Below, piece by piece: positions 7,519 through 18,031 of a DNA stretch of 64,000 nt (its first letter is position 1; each line of letters begins with the position of its first letter). Both the position numbers and the translations under genes were made by a program. This DNA is from Patulibacter sp. SYSU D01012 (GTDB lineage Bacteria; Actinomycetota; Thermoleophilia; Solirubrobacterales; Solirubrobacteraceae). The stretch spans positions 1,702,043 through 1,766,042 of the forward strand of contig NZ_JAFMTB010000001.1 in assembly GCF_017916475.1 (NCBI RefSeq). Reading direction: 5' to 3'. Below the pieces are notes generated by a model that saw only the letters and a list, made by a program, of their open reading frames with translations, did no database searches and was not told the DNA's origin.

Positions 7519-9987
7519 GTGACCCCCTCGACCGACCGGACCCGCGCCGCGGCGCCTGGCGACCCCGACGCGCGCGGCGGCGCGGCCGAGGGCGTGTCGC
7601 CGGTCGACGACCGTCCCACGCACGGGGCGTCGGGCCGCGCGCGCAACACCATCATCTTCTCGATCGCCACGGGGCTCTCGCGCATCGCGGGCCTCGTGCG
7701 CGAGATGTTCGTCAGCGCGCTGTACGGCGGCGGCGCGGTCGGCTCGGCGTTCTCGCTGGCCTTCCTCGTCCCCAACCTGCTGCGCAGCCTGTTCGCCGAC
7801 ATGGCGCTGTCGGCGGCGTTCGTCCCCGTCTTCACCGAGCTGCTCGAGCAGAAGCGGCGGCGCGAGGCGGTGCTGCTGCTCTCGACGCTCTTCTGGGTGA
7901 TCCTCGGCGCGCTGTCGGTGCTCTGCGCCGTCGCGATGCTCGCCGCGCCCCTGTACATGCCGCTGTTCGTGGGGGACGACGTCCGCGACCAGCTGCAGCG
8001 GCTGGGCACGGACGTCGGCCTGGTCTCGGGCCTGTCGCAGGTCATGCTGCCGACGGTCCTCCTGCTCGGCCTCAACGGCCTGCTCGTCGGCGCCCTGAAC
8101 GCGTACGACCACTTCACCGTGCCGGCGCTCTCGCCGCTCGTGTGGAACGTCGTGATCATCGCCGTCAACCTGGCGCTGCTGCCGCTGTTCGACGGCCCGC
8201 ACCAGGTGTACGCGCAGGCGATCGGCGTGCTGGTCGGCACGGTGGTCCAGCTGCTGATGGCGGTCCCCGTGCTGCGGCGGTACGGGATCCGGCTGGTGCC
8301 GCACGTGGACCTGAAGGACCCCCGGGTCCGGCAGGTCTTCGTCCTGATGGTCCCCGTGGCGCTCAGCCTGGGCCTGATCAACTTCAGCGCCGCCGTCGAC
8401 GGCAAGCTCGCGTCGTCCGTCTCGGAGGAGGGGCCGCGCGCGATCGACGTGGCGTTCCGCCTGTACATGCTGCCGCAGGGCGTCTTCTCCGTCGCGATCG
8501 TGACGGTGCTCTTCCCGGTGCTCAGCCGCGCGGTGGCCCGCCGCGACGGCGCCGAGCTGCGGGGCCTCGTCCGCGGCGGGATGGCGCAGATCCTCGTGCT
8601 GCTCGTCCCGGTGGGCCTGCTGTTCGCCAGCCCGGTGATCTCGCACGACATCATCACGGTGCTCTTCCAGTACGGGAAGTGGACCGACCGCCACACGGAC
8701 GCCGCGACGGTCGCGCTCGTGTGGCTGGGCCTGAGCCTGGCGCTCAACGGCGTGTCGCTCCTGCTCAGCCGCACGTTCTTCGCGCTGCAGCGTCCGTGGG
8801 CGAACACCGCCCTGGCCGTCGGCAGCCTGGTCGCCAACGTCGTCGCGTCCGTGGCGATGTACCGGCCGCTCGGGATCGCCGGCATCGTGCTGGGCACCTT
8901 CGTCGGCAACGTCGTCCTCGTCGCCCTGCAGATCCGGCTGCTGCGCAAGGAGACGGGCGGGCCGCTGGGCCTGGCGCCCGTCGCGCGCTCGCTCCTGCAG
9001 GTGCTCGTCGCGTCGGCGCTCGCCGTCCTGGCCGCCACGGCCGTGGCGCTCATCGGCCGGATCGGCACGGACGCCCTCGGCCCCGGGACGGCGGCGTCGG
9101 TCGTCACGGTCCTGTACCTGGGGCTCGCGGTCGTGGCGGGCGGGATCGTCTACGTCGGGCTGGCCGGCGAGCTGGGGCTCGCGGAGCTGGAGCAGGCCGG
9201 CGGGCGCTTCGTGCGGCTCGGCGCGCGGCTGCGCGGCCTGGCGGGCCGGGTGCCCGGCGTGCCGGCGCTCGTCGGCGTCGCCACCCGGCCGGGCGCCCGA
9301 CGGGCGGGCGCCGCGGTCGCGTCCGGGCTCGCCGTGGTCGCGCTGCCGCTGCGGCTCGTCTCGTGGCTCGCCGCGGCGCTTGCGCGCCTGCTGACGTCGC
9401 TCGTCCCGGCGGCGCTCGAGCCGGCCGCGGCCGGCGGACCGGCCCTCGCGGCGCGGCCCACGCCGACGGCCGCCGGGCGCCCGGCCACCGGGACCGCTCC
9501 GGCGCCGGAGGCCGGCGACGACGAGCAGACCGTCACGGCGCCGGTCGCGCGCGCCGCCGACCCGCCCCGCGGCCGCCGCGCCGGCCGGCCGCCCGCCGCC
9601 GGCCCGCCCGCCGCGCCGCGCGGCGCCGGCACGTCGTCCGTCCCGTCCGTCGCCCCGCCGGGCGCCGGCGGCCCCTACGACGCCGCGGTCGACTGGCCGA
9701 CGATCGGGCAGCGCGGCGGCGAGACGCTCGACGTGCCGTGGCCCGGCGTGGAGCCCGAGGACGAGTTCGAGACCGCGCCGCCGGCGTCGCGGCTGGAGGC
9801 CTACGGGGTCGGCCGGCCCGAGGATCCCGCGTGGGCGGACGAGCAGCGCCGCCGGGCCGAGGACCGCGAGCGCGCCCGCCGCCTGATCGCCGCCCGCGAG
9901 GCCGCGCTCGAGCGGATGGCCGAGCGCGAGCGCGCCCGCCGCGACGGCGAGCGCGGGCCGCGCGGCGGCCGCCGACGCGGCCGCTGA
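7519..9987 (+). CDS. murJ: lipid II flippase MurJ with long C-terminal extension
   Basis: 822 residues. It moves lipid II across the membrane during peptidoglycan synthesis. The MviN/MurJ core (about 14 helices, residues 45-560) begins with NTIIFSIATGLSRIAGLVRE, including conserved arginines in the SRIxGxxRE segment, and carries the typical LPQGVFSVAI in the middle. Beyond the core lie about 260 extra residues: two or three hydrophobic/amphipathic stretches, an Ala/Pro-rich disordered part, and an Arg/Glu-rich terminal coiled coil (residues 770-822). Mycobacterial MurJ also has a C-terminal extension, but no pseudokinase motifs are evident here. The GTG start is supported by a TAGGAT hexamer nine bases upstream. 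Confidence 0.9.
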   Translation: MTPSTDRTRAAAPGDPDARGGAAEGVSPVDDRPTHGASGRARNTIIFSIATGLSRIAGLVREMFVSALYGGGAVGSAFSLAFLVPNLLRSLFADMALSAAFVPVFTELLEQKRRREAVLLLSTLFWVILGALSVLCAVAMLAAPLYMPLFVGDDVRDQLQRLGTDVGLVSGLSQVMLPTVLLLGLNGLLVGALNAYDHFTVPALSPLVWNVVIIAVNLALLPLFDGPHQVYAQAIGVLVGTVVQLLMAVPVLRRYGIRLVPHVDLKDPRVRQVFVLMVPVALSLGLINFSAAVDGKLASSVSEEGPRAIDVAFRLYMLPQGVFSVAIVTVLFPVLSRAVARRDGAELRGLVRGGMAQILVLLVPVGLLFASPVISHDIITVLFQYGKWTDRHTDAATVALVWLGLSLALNGVSLLLSRTFFALQRPWANTALAVGSLVANVVASVAMYRPLGIAGIVLGTFVGNVVLVALQIRLLRKETGGPLGLAPVARSLLQVLVASALAVLAATAVALIGRIGTDALGPGTAASVVTVLYLGLAVVAGGIVYVGLAGELGLAELEQAGGRFVRLGARLRGLAGRVPGVPALVGVATRPGARRAGAAVASGLAVVALPLRLVSWLAAALARLLTSLVPAALEPAAAGGPALAARPTPTAAGRPATGTAPAPEAGDDEQTVTAPVARAADPPRGRRAGRPPAAGPPAAPRGAGTSSVPSVAPPGAGGPYDAAVDWPTIGQRGGETLDVPWPGVEPEDEFETAPPASRLEAYGVGRPEDPAWADEQRRRAEDRERARRLIAAREAALERMAERERARRDGERGPRGGRRRGR

Positions 9988-10049
9988 CCGGCGCGCGTGC
10001 GGCCCGGCGGATCGGGTACCCGTCCGGGCGAACGACGACTGGAGGCCGC

Positions 10050-10325
10050 ATGACGACGACCACCGCCACGCCCACGCTCGACGCCACCGTCGAGCCCGAG
10101 GAGCACCCCGAGGTCCCGACGCCGGACGAGAACCGGCCCGAGGTGATGCCCAATCGCCCGTCCGGGCCCGGCGAGCACCCGGGGCCCGATCCGGACGACC
10201 CCGACCGTGGTCCGGCCACCACGCCCGATCCCGACGGCCCGCACCCGGATCCCGACCCGGACCCGACCACGCCGCCCGACCCGGTGCCGGATCCCGACCC
10301 CGAGGACCCGTCCGTCTCGCGCTAG
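10050..10325 (+). CDS. small Asp/Pro-rich disordered protein
   Basis: 91 residues with GGAGG seven bases before its ATG, which supports real translation. After a Thr-rich start the sequence is almost entirely Pro, Asp, Glu and Gly, with PDPDPDP-type runs in the last third and no hydrophobic core, signal peptide or cysteine. It must be disordered and very acidic. It starts 62 bases after murJ and overlaps the convergent P-type ATPase stop by four bases. Function unknown. Confidence 0.55.
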   Translation: MTTTTATPTLDATVEPEEHPEVPTPDENRPEVMPNRPSGPGEHPGPDPDDPDRGPATTPDPDGPHPDPDPDPTTPPDPVPDPDPEDPSVSR

Positions 10326-12733
10326 GCCGCGCGGCCTCGACCGCGCCGCTCGGCCGCCGCGACGACCCGCAGCGCGCCGGCCAGCAGCACGCCCGCGACG
10401 GCGGCGCCGGTGGCCCACGCGGCCACCAGCCCGCCCGTCGGCGCCGCGAGCGCGAAGAACGCGCGCGTCGGCGGCAGCGCGCAGGCGACGACGAACCCGC
10501 AGGCGAGCAGCCCGCACAGCGCGCCGACCGCCAGGCGCCGCGGGCCGGGCTCCTGCTCCAGCGCCAGCACGACCAGCAGCCCCGCGGTCACCACGGTCGC
10601 CGCGGTGGCGGTCCGGGCCTCGGCCAGGTCGGCGCCGTAGAGCTCGCGGGCCGCCAGGTACGCCGCCGCGATCCCCAGCCCGGTCGCCAGGCCGGCGGGC
10701 ACCGAGAAGCGGGCGATCCCGCGCAGCAGCGCGTCGGGGCGCCACGGCCCGCTGGACGGCGCGAGCGCGAGCAGGAACGCGGGCACCCCGATCGTCAGCG
10801 TCGACGTCAGCGTGAACTGGCGGGGGAGCAGCGGGAAGACGCCGGTGGGCAGCGCCACGACGACGAGCAGCACGGCGGTGAAGATCGCCTTCGTGACGAA
10901 CAGCCGCGCGACCCGCTGCAGGTTGCGCAGGATCTGCCGGCCCTCGTGGACCATCCCCGGCACGGCGGAGAAGTCGCCCGAGACGAGCACCAGGTCGGCG
11001 ACGCTGCGGGCCATCTCGGTGCCGCTGCCCTGCGCGATCGCCAGCCGGGCGCGCTTGAGCGCGGGCACGTCGTTGACGCCGTCCCCGAGCATCCCCACGT
11101 ACTCGCCGTCGTCGTCGAGGGCGCCGACGATGCGGGCCTTGTCCTCGGGCGCGACCCGGCCGACCGCCGGGGCGGCCCGCACGGCGGCGCGCAGCGCGTC
11201 GTCCGCGGCGGGCAGGCGGCGGCCGTCGAGCGCCGCGGCGTCGCCGGGCACGCCGGCGTCGCGGGCGATCGCGCCGACGGTGGCGGGCGCGTCGCCGGAG
11301 AGCACCTTCAGCGCCACGCCCTCGGCGGCGAAGAAGCCGACGGTCTCTGCGGCCTCGTCGCGCAGCCGCTCCGCGAGGACGACGATCCCGAGGGGACGCA
11401 AGCCCTCCGGCAGCGGCGCGTCCGGCGCCGGCGCGGGCAGCGGCCCGTCGGCGGCGGCGAGGGCGAGCACGCGGCGGCCGGCGGCGGCCTCGGCCGCGGC
11501 GCGCTCCGCCACGCCGCCCGCGCGGCCGGCCAGGACGGCCTCGGGCGCGCCCAGGACCAGCCGCCGCCCGCCCAGCTCCAGCCCGCCCCAGCGGCGGCGC
11601 GAGGAGAACGGCACCTGGTGCGCGGCGGACGGCACGGGGGCGGCGTCGCCGTCCAGCCGGGCGGCGTGGACGGCCTCGAGCGTGGCGTTGCGGGACGGCG
11701 ACGCGGCGGCGTAGGCGGCCAGGGCCCGGCGCAGCGCGGGCTCGTCCGTGCCCTCCGCCGGCACGACCGCCCGCACCCGCAGCGCGGCCTCGGTCAGGGT
11801 GCCGGTCTTGTCGGTGCACAGGACGGAGACGGAGGCGAGCGACTCGACCGCGTTGAGCTGCTGGGCGAGGACGCCGCGGCGCGCCATCTTCGCCGCCGAC
11901 ACCGCCGCCGTCAGCGACACGAGCAGGATCAGGCCCTCGGGGACGATGTTCACGATCGCCGCGGTGAGCGTCTCGACGGCCTGGGCGCGCGGCACGTCGC
12001 GCACCGCGAGGGAGACCCCGAGGGCCACGCCGAGCGGGACCATCACGCCGACGAGGACGAGCAGCAGGCGATCCGTCGCCCGCTCGAGCGGCGAGCGCGG
12101 GTGCCGGAACGCGCGGGCGGTCGCGGCGACCTGCGCCGCGCGGCAGTCCGGCCCCACGGCCTCGGCCACGAACGCGCCCTCGCCCTCGACGGCGAACGAC
12201 CCCGACAGCACCGGCTCGCCGGCCGCGCGGGCCACCGGCTCGGACTCGCCCGTCAGGGTCGCCTCGTCGAGCGCCAGGCCGTCGGCCCGCGCGAGCGTGC
12301 CGTCGGCCACGACCCCGTCGCCCGCGCGCGCGACGACGAGGTCGCCGACGACGACGTCCTCCACCGGCACGTCGACCGGCCGTCCGTCGCGGACCACGGT
12401 GGCCCGCGGCGCCACGAGCGCGGCCAGGCGGTCGAGCGCGCGCTTCGCCCGGACCTCCTGGAAGACGCCGATGGCCGTGTTCGCCACGACGATGCCCAGG
12501 AACAGGGCGTCCTTCGCGTCCCCGAACGCCAGCGTCGCCGCGCCGAAGAGCACGAGGACGAGGTTGAAGACCGTCAGCGTGTTCGCCACGACGATCGACC
12601 GGTACGACCGGCTCGTGGTGGCGGGCGGGTGCGGGCCCCGGGCGGCCAGCCGCCGGGCGGCCTCGGCCGCCGACAGGCCGGCGGACGGCGGTCCGCCGGG
12701 TCCGGGCGTCCGCGTCGCGTCCGGGGCGCTCAC
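10322..12733 (-). CDS. cation-translocating P-type ATPase (CtpE-like)
   Basis: 803 residues. It couples ATP hydrolysis to cation transport across the membrane. The actuator-domain motif TGES is near residue 162, the phosphorylation motif DKTGTLT near 306, and the hinge motif GDGVNDVPAL near 548. Membrane helix 4 carries IVPEGLILL, matching the PEGL type seen in mycobacterial CtpE, a calcium-linked transporter, rather than the CPC of heavy-metal pumps. No heavy-metal-binding domain is present. Calcium or another divalent ion is the likely substrate, by family resemblance only. The GTG start has TAGCGT eight bases upstream. Confidence 0.85.
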   Translation of the reverse strand: MSAPDATRTPGPGGPPSAGLSAAEAARRLAARGPHPPATTSRSYRSIVVANTLTVFNLVLVLFGAATLAFGDAKDALFLGIVVANTAIGVFQEVRAKRALDRLAALVAPRATVVRDGRPVDVPVEDVVVGDLVVARAGDGVVADGTLARADGLALDEATLTGESEPVARAAGEPVLSGSFAVEGEGAFVAEAVGPDCRAAQVAATARAFRHPRSPLERATDRLLLVLVGVMVPLGVALGVSLAVRDVPRAQAVETLTAAIVNIVPEGLILLVSLTAAVSAAKMARRGVLAQQLNAVESLASVSVLCTDKTGTLTEAALRVRAVVPAEGTDEPALRRALAAYAAASPSRNATLEAVHAARLDGDAAPVPSAAHQVPFSSRRRWGGLELGGRRLVLGAPEAVLAGRAGGVAERAAAEAAAGRRVLALAAADGPLPAPAPDAPLPEGLRPLGIVVLAERLRDEAAETVGFFAAEGVALKVLSGDAPATVGAIARDAGVPGDAAALDGRRLPAADDALRAAVRAAPAVGRVAPEDKARIVGALDDDGEYVGMLGDGVNDVPALKRARLAIAQGSGTEMARSVADLVLVSGDFSAVPGMVHEGRQILRNLQRVARLFVTKAIFTAVLLVVVALPTGVFPLLPRQFTLTSTLTIGVPAFLLALAPSSGPWRPDALLRGIARFSVPAGLATGLGIAAAYLAARELYGADLAEARTATAATVVTAGLLVVLALEQEPGPRRLAVGALCGLLACGFVVACALPPTRAFFALAAPTGGLVAAWATGAAVAGVLLAGALRVVAAAERRGRGRAA

Positions 12734-12741
12734 GCCGTCCC

Positions 12742-12747
12742 ACGCTA
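12742..12747 (-). promoter_or_regulatory. -10 element for the P-type ATPase gene (leaderless type)
   Basis: TAGCGT on the minus strand, eight bases before the GTG at 12733, with no ribosome site between. Confidence 0.5.
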
Positions 12748-12890
12748 GCTGCGGCCCCGCGCCGGCGCGTCGCGAGCGCCGTACGCGCGCCTGGGGCCGT
12801 CGTCCGGCGCCCGGCCCCGGACGGGCCAGACGCGGGGCCGGGGCGCCGCCGCGGGGCCGTGCCGCCGCCGGGCTCGGGGCCCGCCGGCGG

Positions 12891-13718
12891 TCAGTCGTCC
12901 GCCGCCAGCGCCGCGGCGGCCGCCGCGGCCGGGTCGGCCAGGAAGTCCCGCGTCAGCGCGACGGCCGGCGCCTCCTCGTAGCCGACCTCGCGCACCCCGT
13001 CGCCGTCGCAGAGCAGGATCCGCGCGCCGGGGCAGGCGAGCAGGACGGGGGAGTGCGTGGCGACGACGAGCTGGCAGCCGTCGTCGGCGAGCGCGTGGAG
13101 CCGCCGCAGGAGCGCGACGACGTTGCGCGGTGAGAGCGCCGCCTCGGGCTCGTCGAGGACGTAGAAGCCGTCGCGTCCGAAGCGGTGGCGCACGATCGCC
13201 AGGAACGACTCGCCGTGCGACACCTCGTGCAGGGATTGGCCGCCGTACGAGGCGAGGATGGAGTCGGCGACGCCCGGGTTCTCGGCGACGAGCCGGTCGA
13301 CGTCCGTCGCCAGCGTGAACACGCTCTCGGCCCGTAGGAAGAAGTCGGTCGCCGGCCGGCGCGGGCCGCGGACGACGCGCAGCTGCTCGCCGAGCGGCGC
13401 GTGCGACGGCCGCGTCGCGTGCCGCATGTTGCGCCCGCCGCCCTCGGCGTTCAGCCCGCACGCCACCGCGATCGCCTCGGCCAGCGTCGACTTGCCCGAC
13501 CCGTTCTCGCCGACCAGGAACGTGATCCGCGGGTGCAGCGCCAGGCCGTCCCCGCGGAACGCCGCGACGGCCGGCACCGCGGCGGCGTGGCCCAGGGCGG
13601 CGTCGGGCACCTCGTCCGGCAGCACGAGGGCGCGGACGAACGCGGTGCCGCCCACGACCTGGCGGGCGCGGATCTCGCGCATGATCTCCGCGCGCTCCGC
13701 GCGGCTGTGCAGCCCCAT
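12891..13718 (-). CDS. ABC/AAA-type ATPase (COG3910-like)
   Basis: 275 residues. Walker A is GENGSGKST (about residue 72), a signature-like SHGES occurs near 170, and Walker B is FYVLDEPEAAL (about 184), followed by a conserved ATHSP switch. The order matches the stand-alone, soluble SMC/RecF-like ATPases often annotated as predicted ATPase COG3910. No transporter partner is nearby, so a role in transport is unlikely. The substrate is unknown. It starts nine bases after the glutamate decarboxylase stop, so the two are probably co-transcribed. Confidence 0.75.
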   Translation of the reverse strand: MGLHSRAERAEIMREIRARQVVGGTAFVRALVLPDEVPDAALGHAAAVPAVAAFRGDGLALHPRITFLVGENGSGKSTLAEAIAVACGLNAEGGGRNMRHATRPSHAPLGEQLRVVRGPRRPATDFFLRAESVFTLATDVDRLVAENPGVADSILASYGGQSLHEVSHGESFLAIVRHRFGRDGFYVLDEPEAALSPRNVVALLRRLHALADDGCQLVVATHSPVLLACPGARILLCDGDGVREVGYEEAPAVALTRDFLADPAAAAAAALAADD

Positions 13719-13727
13719 CGTCGGCCC

Positions 13728-15239
13728 TCAGCCCGCCGCGGGCGCCGCGCCGGTCCGGTGGGCCCCGTGGGAGAAGTCGGCGTGCTCGGCGCCGCGGACC
13801 GGCGCCGGCTGCCGCCCGAGCCGGGCGACCGCGCGCCCGACGTCGCGCAGCAGCAGGTCCGCCAGGTCGGCGCTGAAGCCGTTGCGCACCACCACCCGCA
13901 GGACGTGCAGGTCCTCGCGGCCCTCCGCGAACGGGTACGCCGGGACCAGCCACCCGCGCTCGCGGAGCGTCGCCGACACGTCGTAGACCGAGAACGCGTC
14001 GACGTCGTCGGCGAGCGTCACGGCGAAGACCGGCAGCTCGTCGCCGCGCGTCAGCGCCCGGAACGCGCCCGTCGCCTCGAACCCGTCCGCCAGCAGCATC
14101 GCGGTGTCGCGGCTGGCCTGCTGCACCCGCCGGTAGCCGTCGAAGCCCAGGCGGACGAACTGGTAGTACTGCGCGACGACCTGGGCGCCCGGCCGCGAGA
14201 AGTTCAGGGCGAACGTCGGCATCTCGCCGCCCAGGTAGCTCACGCGGAAGACGAGCTCCTCGGGCAGCGCCGACGCGTCCCGCCACAGCGCCCAGCCGAC
14301 GCCCGGGTACACGAGCCCGTACTTGTGGCCCGACGCGTTGATCGACGCCACGCGGGGCAGGCGGAAGTCCCACACCAGGTCGGGGTCCAGGAACGGCGCG
14401 ACGAAGCCGCCGGACGCCGCGTCGACGTGCAGGGGCACGTCGATCCCGGTCCGCTCCTGCAGCGCGTCGAGGGCGGCGGCGATCTCCGCGATGGGCTCGT
14501 ACGACCCGTCGAAGGTGGATCCGAGGATGCCGACGACGCCGATGGTCCGCTCGTCGCAGCGGGCGACGGCCGTCTCGGCGTCCAGGTGGAAGCGCTCGCC
14601 CTCCATCGGCACGAGCCGCGGCTCGACGTCCCAGTAGCGCGCGAACTTGTCCCAGCAGACCTGGACGTTGGCGCCCATCACGATGTTCGGCCGGTCCGTC
14701 GGCTGCCCGGCCGCGCGGCGGCGCGCCTCCCACCGGCGCTTGAGCGCCAGGCCCGCCAGCATCGCCGCCTCGCTGGACCCCGTGGTCGAGCACCCGACCG
14801 CCCGCGTGGGGCCGGGGTCGTCGCCCGTCGGATCGACGCCGGCCGCGGCGGGCGGGGCGTCGACCGCGTCGTCGGTCCGCGGCGCCGGCTCGGCGTGCCA
14901 CAGCCGGCCGAGGATCGCGACGCAGCGCTTCTCCAGCTCCGCCGTCTGCGGGTACTCGTCCTTGTCGATCATGTTCTTGTCGAACACGGACGCCATCAGC
15001 TCCTCGGCCTCCGGCTCCATCCACGTCGTCACGAACGTCGCCAGGTTCAGCCGCGCGTTGCCGTCCAGCAGCAGCTCGTCCCGCACGATCCGCGCCGCCT
15101 CGCGCGGGTCCATGCCGCCCGGCGGCAGCGCGTCGCGCGGGACGGGGCGCGCCGAGGGCGTCGTGTGCAGCGGGTTGACGGCCAGGTCGCGCCGCCGGGG
15201 CGGGCCGGCGGCGGCGGGACCGGAGCGGTGCAGCGGCAT
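13728..15239 (-). CDS. gadB: glutamate decarboxylase
   Basis: 503 residues. A PLP enzyme converting glutamate to GABA and CO2, consuming a proton. PLP landmarks are visible: HVDAASGG and the lysine in SGHKYG (about residue 303). The N-terminal third and the final LRVVVRNGF segment fit group II GadB. A GTG at 15248 is in frame, but it lies inside the TAGGGT promoter hexamer. The ATG at 15239, seven bases after the hexamer, is the better start. No antiporter gene (gadC) is adjacent, so whether it serves acid resistance is open. Confidence 0.9.
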   Translation of the reverse strand: MPLHRSGPAAAGPPRRRDLAVNPLHTTPSARPVPRDALPPGGMDPREAARIVRDELLLDGNARLNLATFVTTWMEPEAEELMASVFDKNMIDKDEYPQTAELEKRCVAILGRLWHAEPAPRTDDAVDAPPAAAGVDPTGDDPGPTRAVGCSTTGSSEAAMLAGLALKRRWEARRRAAGQPTDRPNIVMGANVQVCWDKFARYWDVEPRLVPMEGERFHLDAETAVARCDERTIGVVGILGSTFDGSYEPIAEIAAALDALQERTGIDVPLHVDAASGGFVAPFLDPDLVWDFRLPRVASINASGHKYGLVYPGVGWALWRDASALPEELVFRVSYLGGEMPTFALNFSRPGAQVVAQYYQFVRLGFDGYRRVQQASRDTAMLLADGFEATGAFRALTRGDELPVFAVTLADDVDAFSVYDVSATLRERGWLVPAYPFAEGREDLHVLRVVVRNGFSADLADLLLRDVGRAVARLGRQPAPVRGAEHADFSHGAHRTGAAPAAG

Positions 15240-15246
15240 GGCTCGC

Positions 15247-15252
15247 ACCCTA
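15247..15252 (-). promoter_or_regulatory. -10 element for glutamate decarboxylase (decides the start)
   Basis: TAGGGT on the minus strand ends seven bases before the ATG at 15239 and overlaps the alternative GTG at 15248, ruling that GTG unlikely. Confidence 0.5.
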
Positions 15253-15325
15253 CGCCCGGCGCGCCGCGCGCCGACGGGGAGGGCGGTCGGACGGGGCGAC
15301 CACGCGGAGGACCCGCGGCGCCCCG

Positions 15326-15331
15326 TACCCT
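15326..15331 (+). promoter_or_regulatory. -10 element for lepA
   Basis: TACCCT ends 12 bases before the lepA ATG, which would give a leader of about five bases. It is divergent from the gad promoter in a 104-bp gap. Confidence 0.4.
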
Positions 15332-15343
15332 TGGTCGTTCCGC

Positions 15344-17179
<1,836 letters not shown>

Positions 17180-17211
17180 CGGCGTTCGACGGCCCGCCGC
17201 CGCGCGCCTGC

Positions 17212-17217
17212 CACGAT
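17212..17217 (+). promoter_or_regulatory. -10-like element for the short-chain dehydrogenase gene
   Basis: CACGAT ends six bases before the ATG at 17224. First base deviates from TANNNT, but the spacing matches the other leaderless-type starts. Confidence 0.35.
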
Positions 17218-17223
17218 GGCCCG

Positions 17224-18018
17224 ATGGACCTCGAGCTCATCGGAGAAGCCGTCGTCGTCACGGGCGCGACGAGCGGGATCGGTCGCGCCGTCTGCGCGCG
17301 GCTGGCCGAGGAGGGCGCCCGGCTCGTGCTCGTCGCCCGGACCGAGGCGGCCCTGCGGCGGCTCGAGGCCGAGCTGCCGGGCGGCCCGCACGCGTACGTC
17401 GCCGCCGACGTGACGGAGGAGGCGTCCGGGGCCCGGATCGTCGCCGCGGCGCGCGAGGCGCACGGCCGCCTGGACGCGGTGGTCATCGGCGCCGGCATGT
17501 CGTTCCAGGCCGCGCCCGAGGACCTGACCCCGGAGGACTGGGACGCGCAGTGGCGGATCAACGTCCTCGGCCCCAACGCGCTGCTGCTCGCGGCGCAGGA
17601 CGACCTGGCGGCGGCGCCCGGCGGCGGCCGCGCGGTGCTCGTCTCGTCGTCGTCGGGCAAGCGCCCGTCGCCGAGCAACATGGCCTACGGGGTGACGAAG
17701 GCGGCCCAGCTGTCGCTCTCCCGCGCCTGGGCGCAGCACCTGGCCGGTCGCGGCGTACGCGTCAACGCGGTGGCGCCCGGGCCGATCGACAGCGAGATGT
17801 GGCTGCAGCCCGGCGGCCTGGCCGACCAGGCGGCCGAGCGGCACGGCCAGACGCGCGAGGAGGCGCTGGCGGCCGCCCGCGGCCGCGTCCCGCTGGGGCG
17901 CTTCGGGACGCCCGAGGAGATCGCCGACGTCATCGCCCTGCTGGCGTCGCGCCGCGCCGGGTTCGTGACCGGCGCGGCGTGGTCGACGGACGGCGGCGCG
18001 GTCCCGATCATCATCTGA
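17224..18018 (+). CDS. short-chain dehydrogenase/reductase
   Basis: 264 residues, classical SDR. The cofactor motif TGATSGIGRA is at about residues 15-24, the structural NxxG-type site is RINVLG, the catalytic serine lies in the VSSSSGK stretch, and YGVTK supplies Tyr (about 154) and Lys (about 158). A charged residue after the second strand (ARTEAA) fits NADP preference, though this is weak evidence. The C-terminus GxxWSTDGG matches FabG-like SDRs. It stands alone downstream of lepA. Substrate unknown. Confidence 0.88.
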   Translation: MDLELIGEAVVVTGATSGIGRAVCARLAEEGARLVLVARTEAALRRLEAELPGGPHAYVAADVTEEASGARIVAAAREAHGRLDAVVIGAGMSFQAAPEDLTPEDWDAQWRINVLGPNALLLAAQDDLAAAPGGGRAVLVSSSSGKRPSPSNMAYGVTKAAQLSLSRAWAQHLAGRGVRVNAVAPGPIDSEMWLQPGGLADQAAERHGQTREEALAAARGRVPLGRFGTPEEIADVIALLASRRAGFVTGAAWSTDGGAVPIII

Positions 18019-18031
18019 CCGGGACGGGGGC

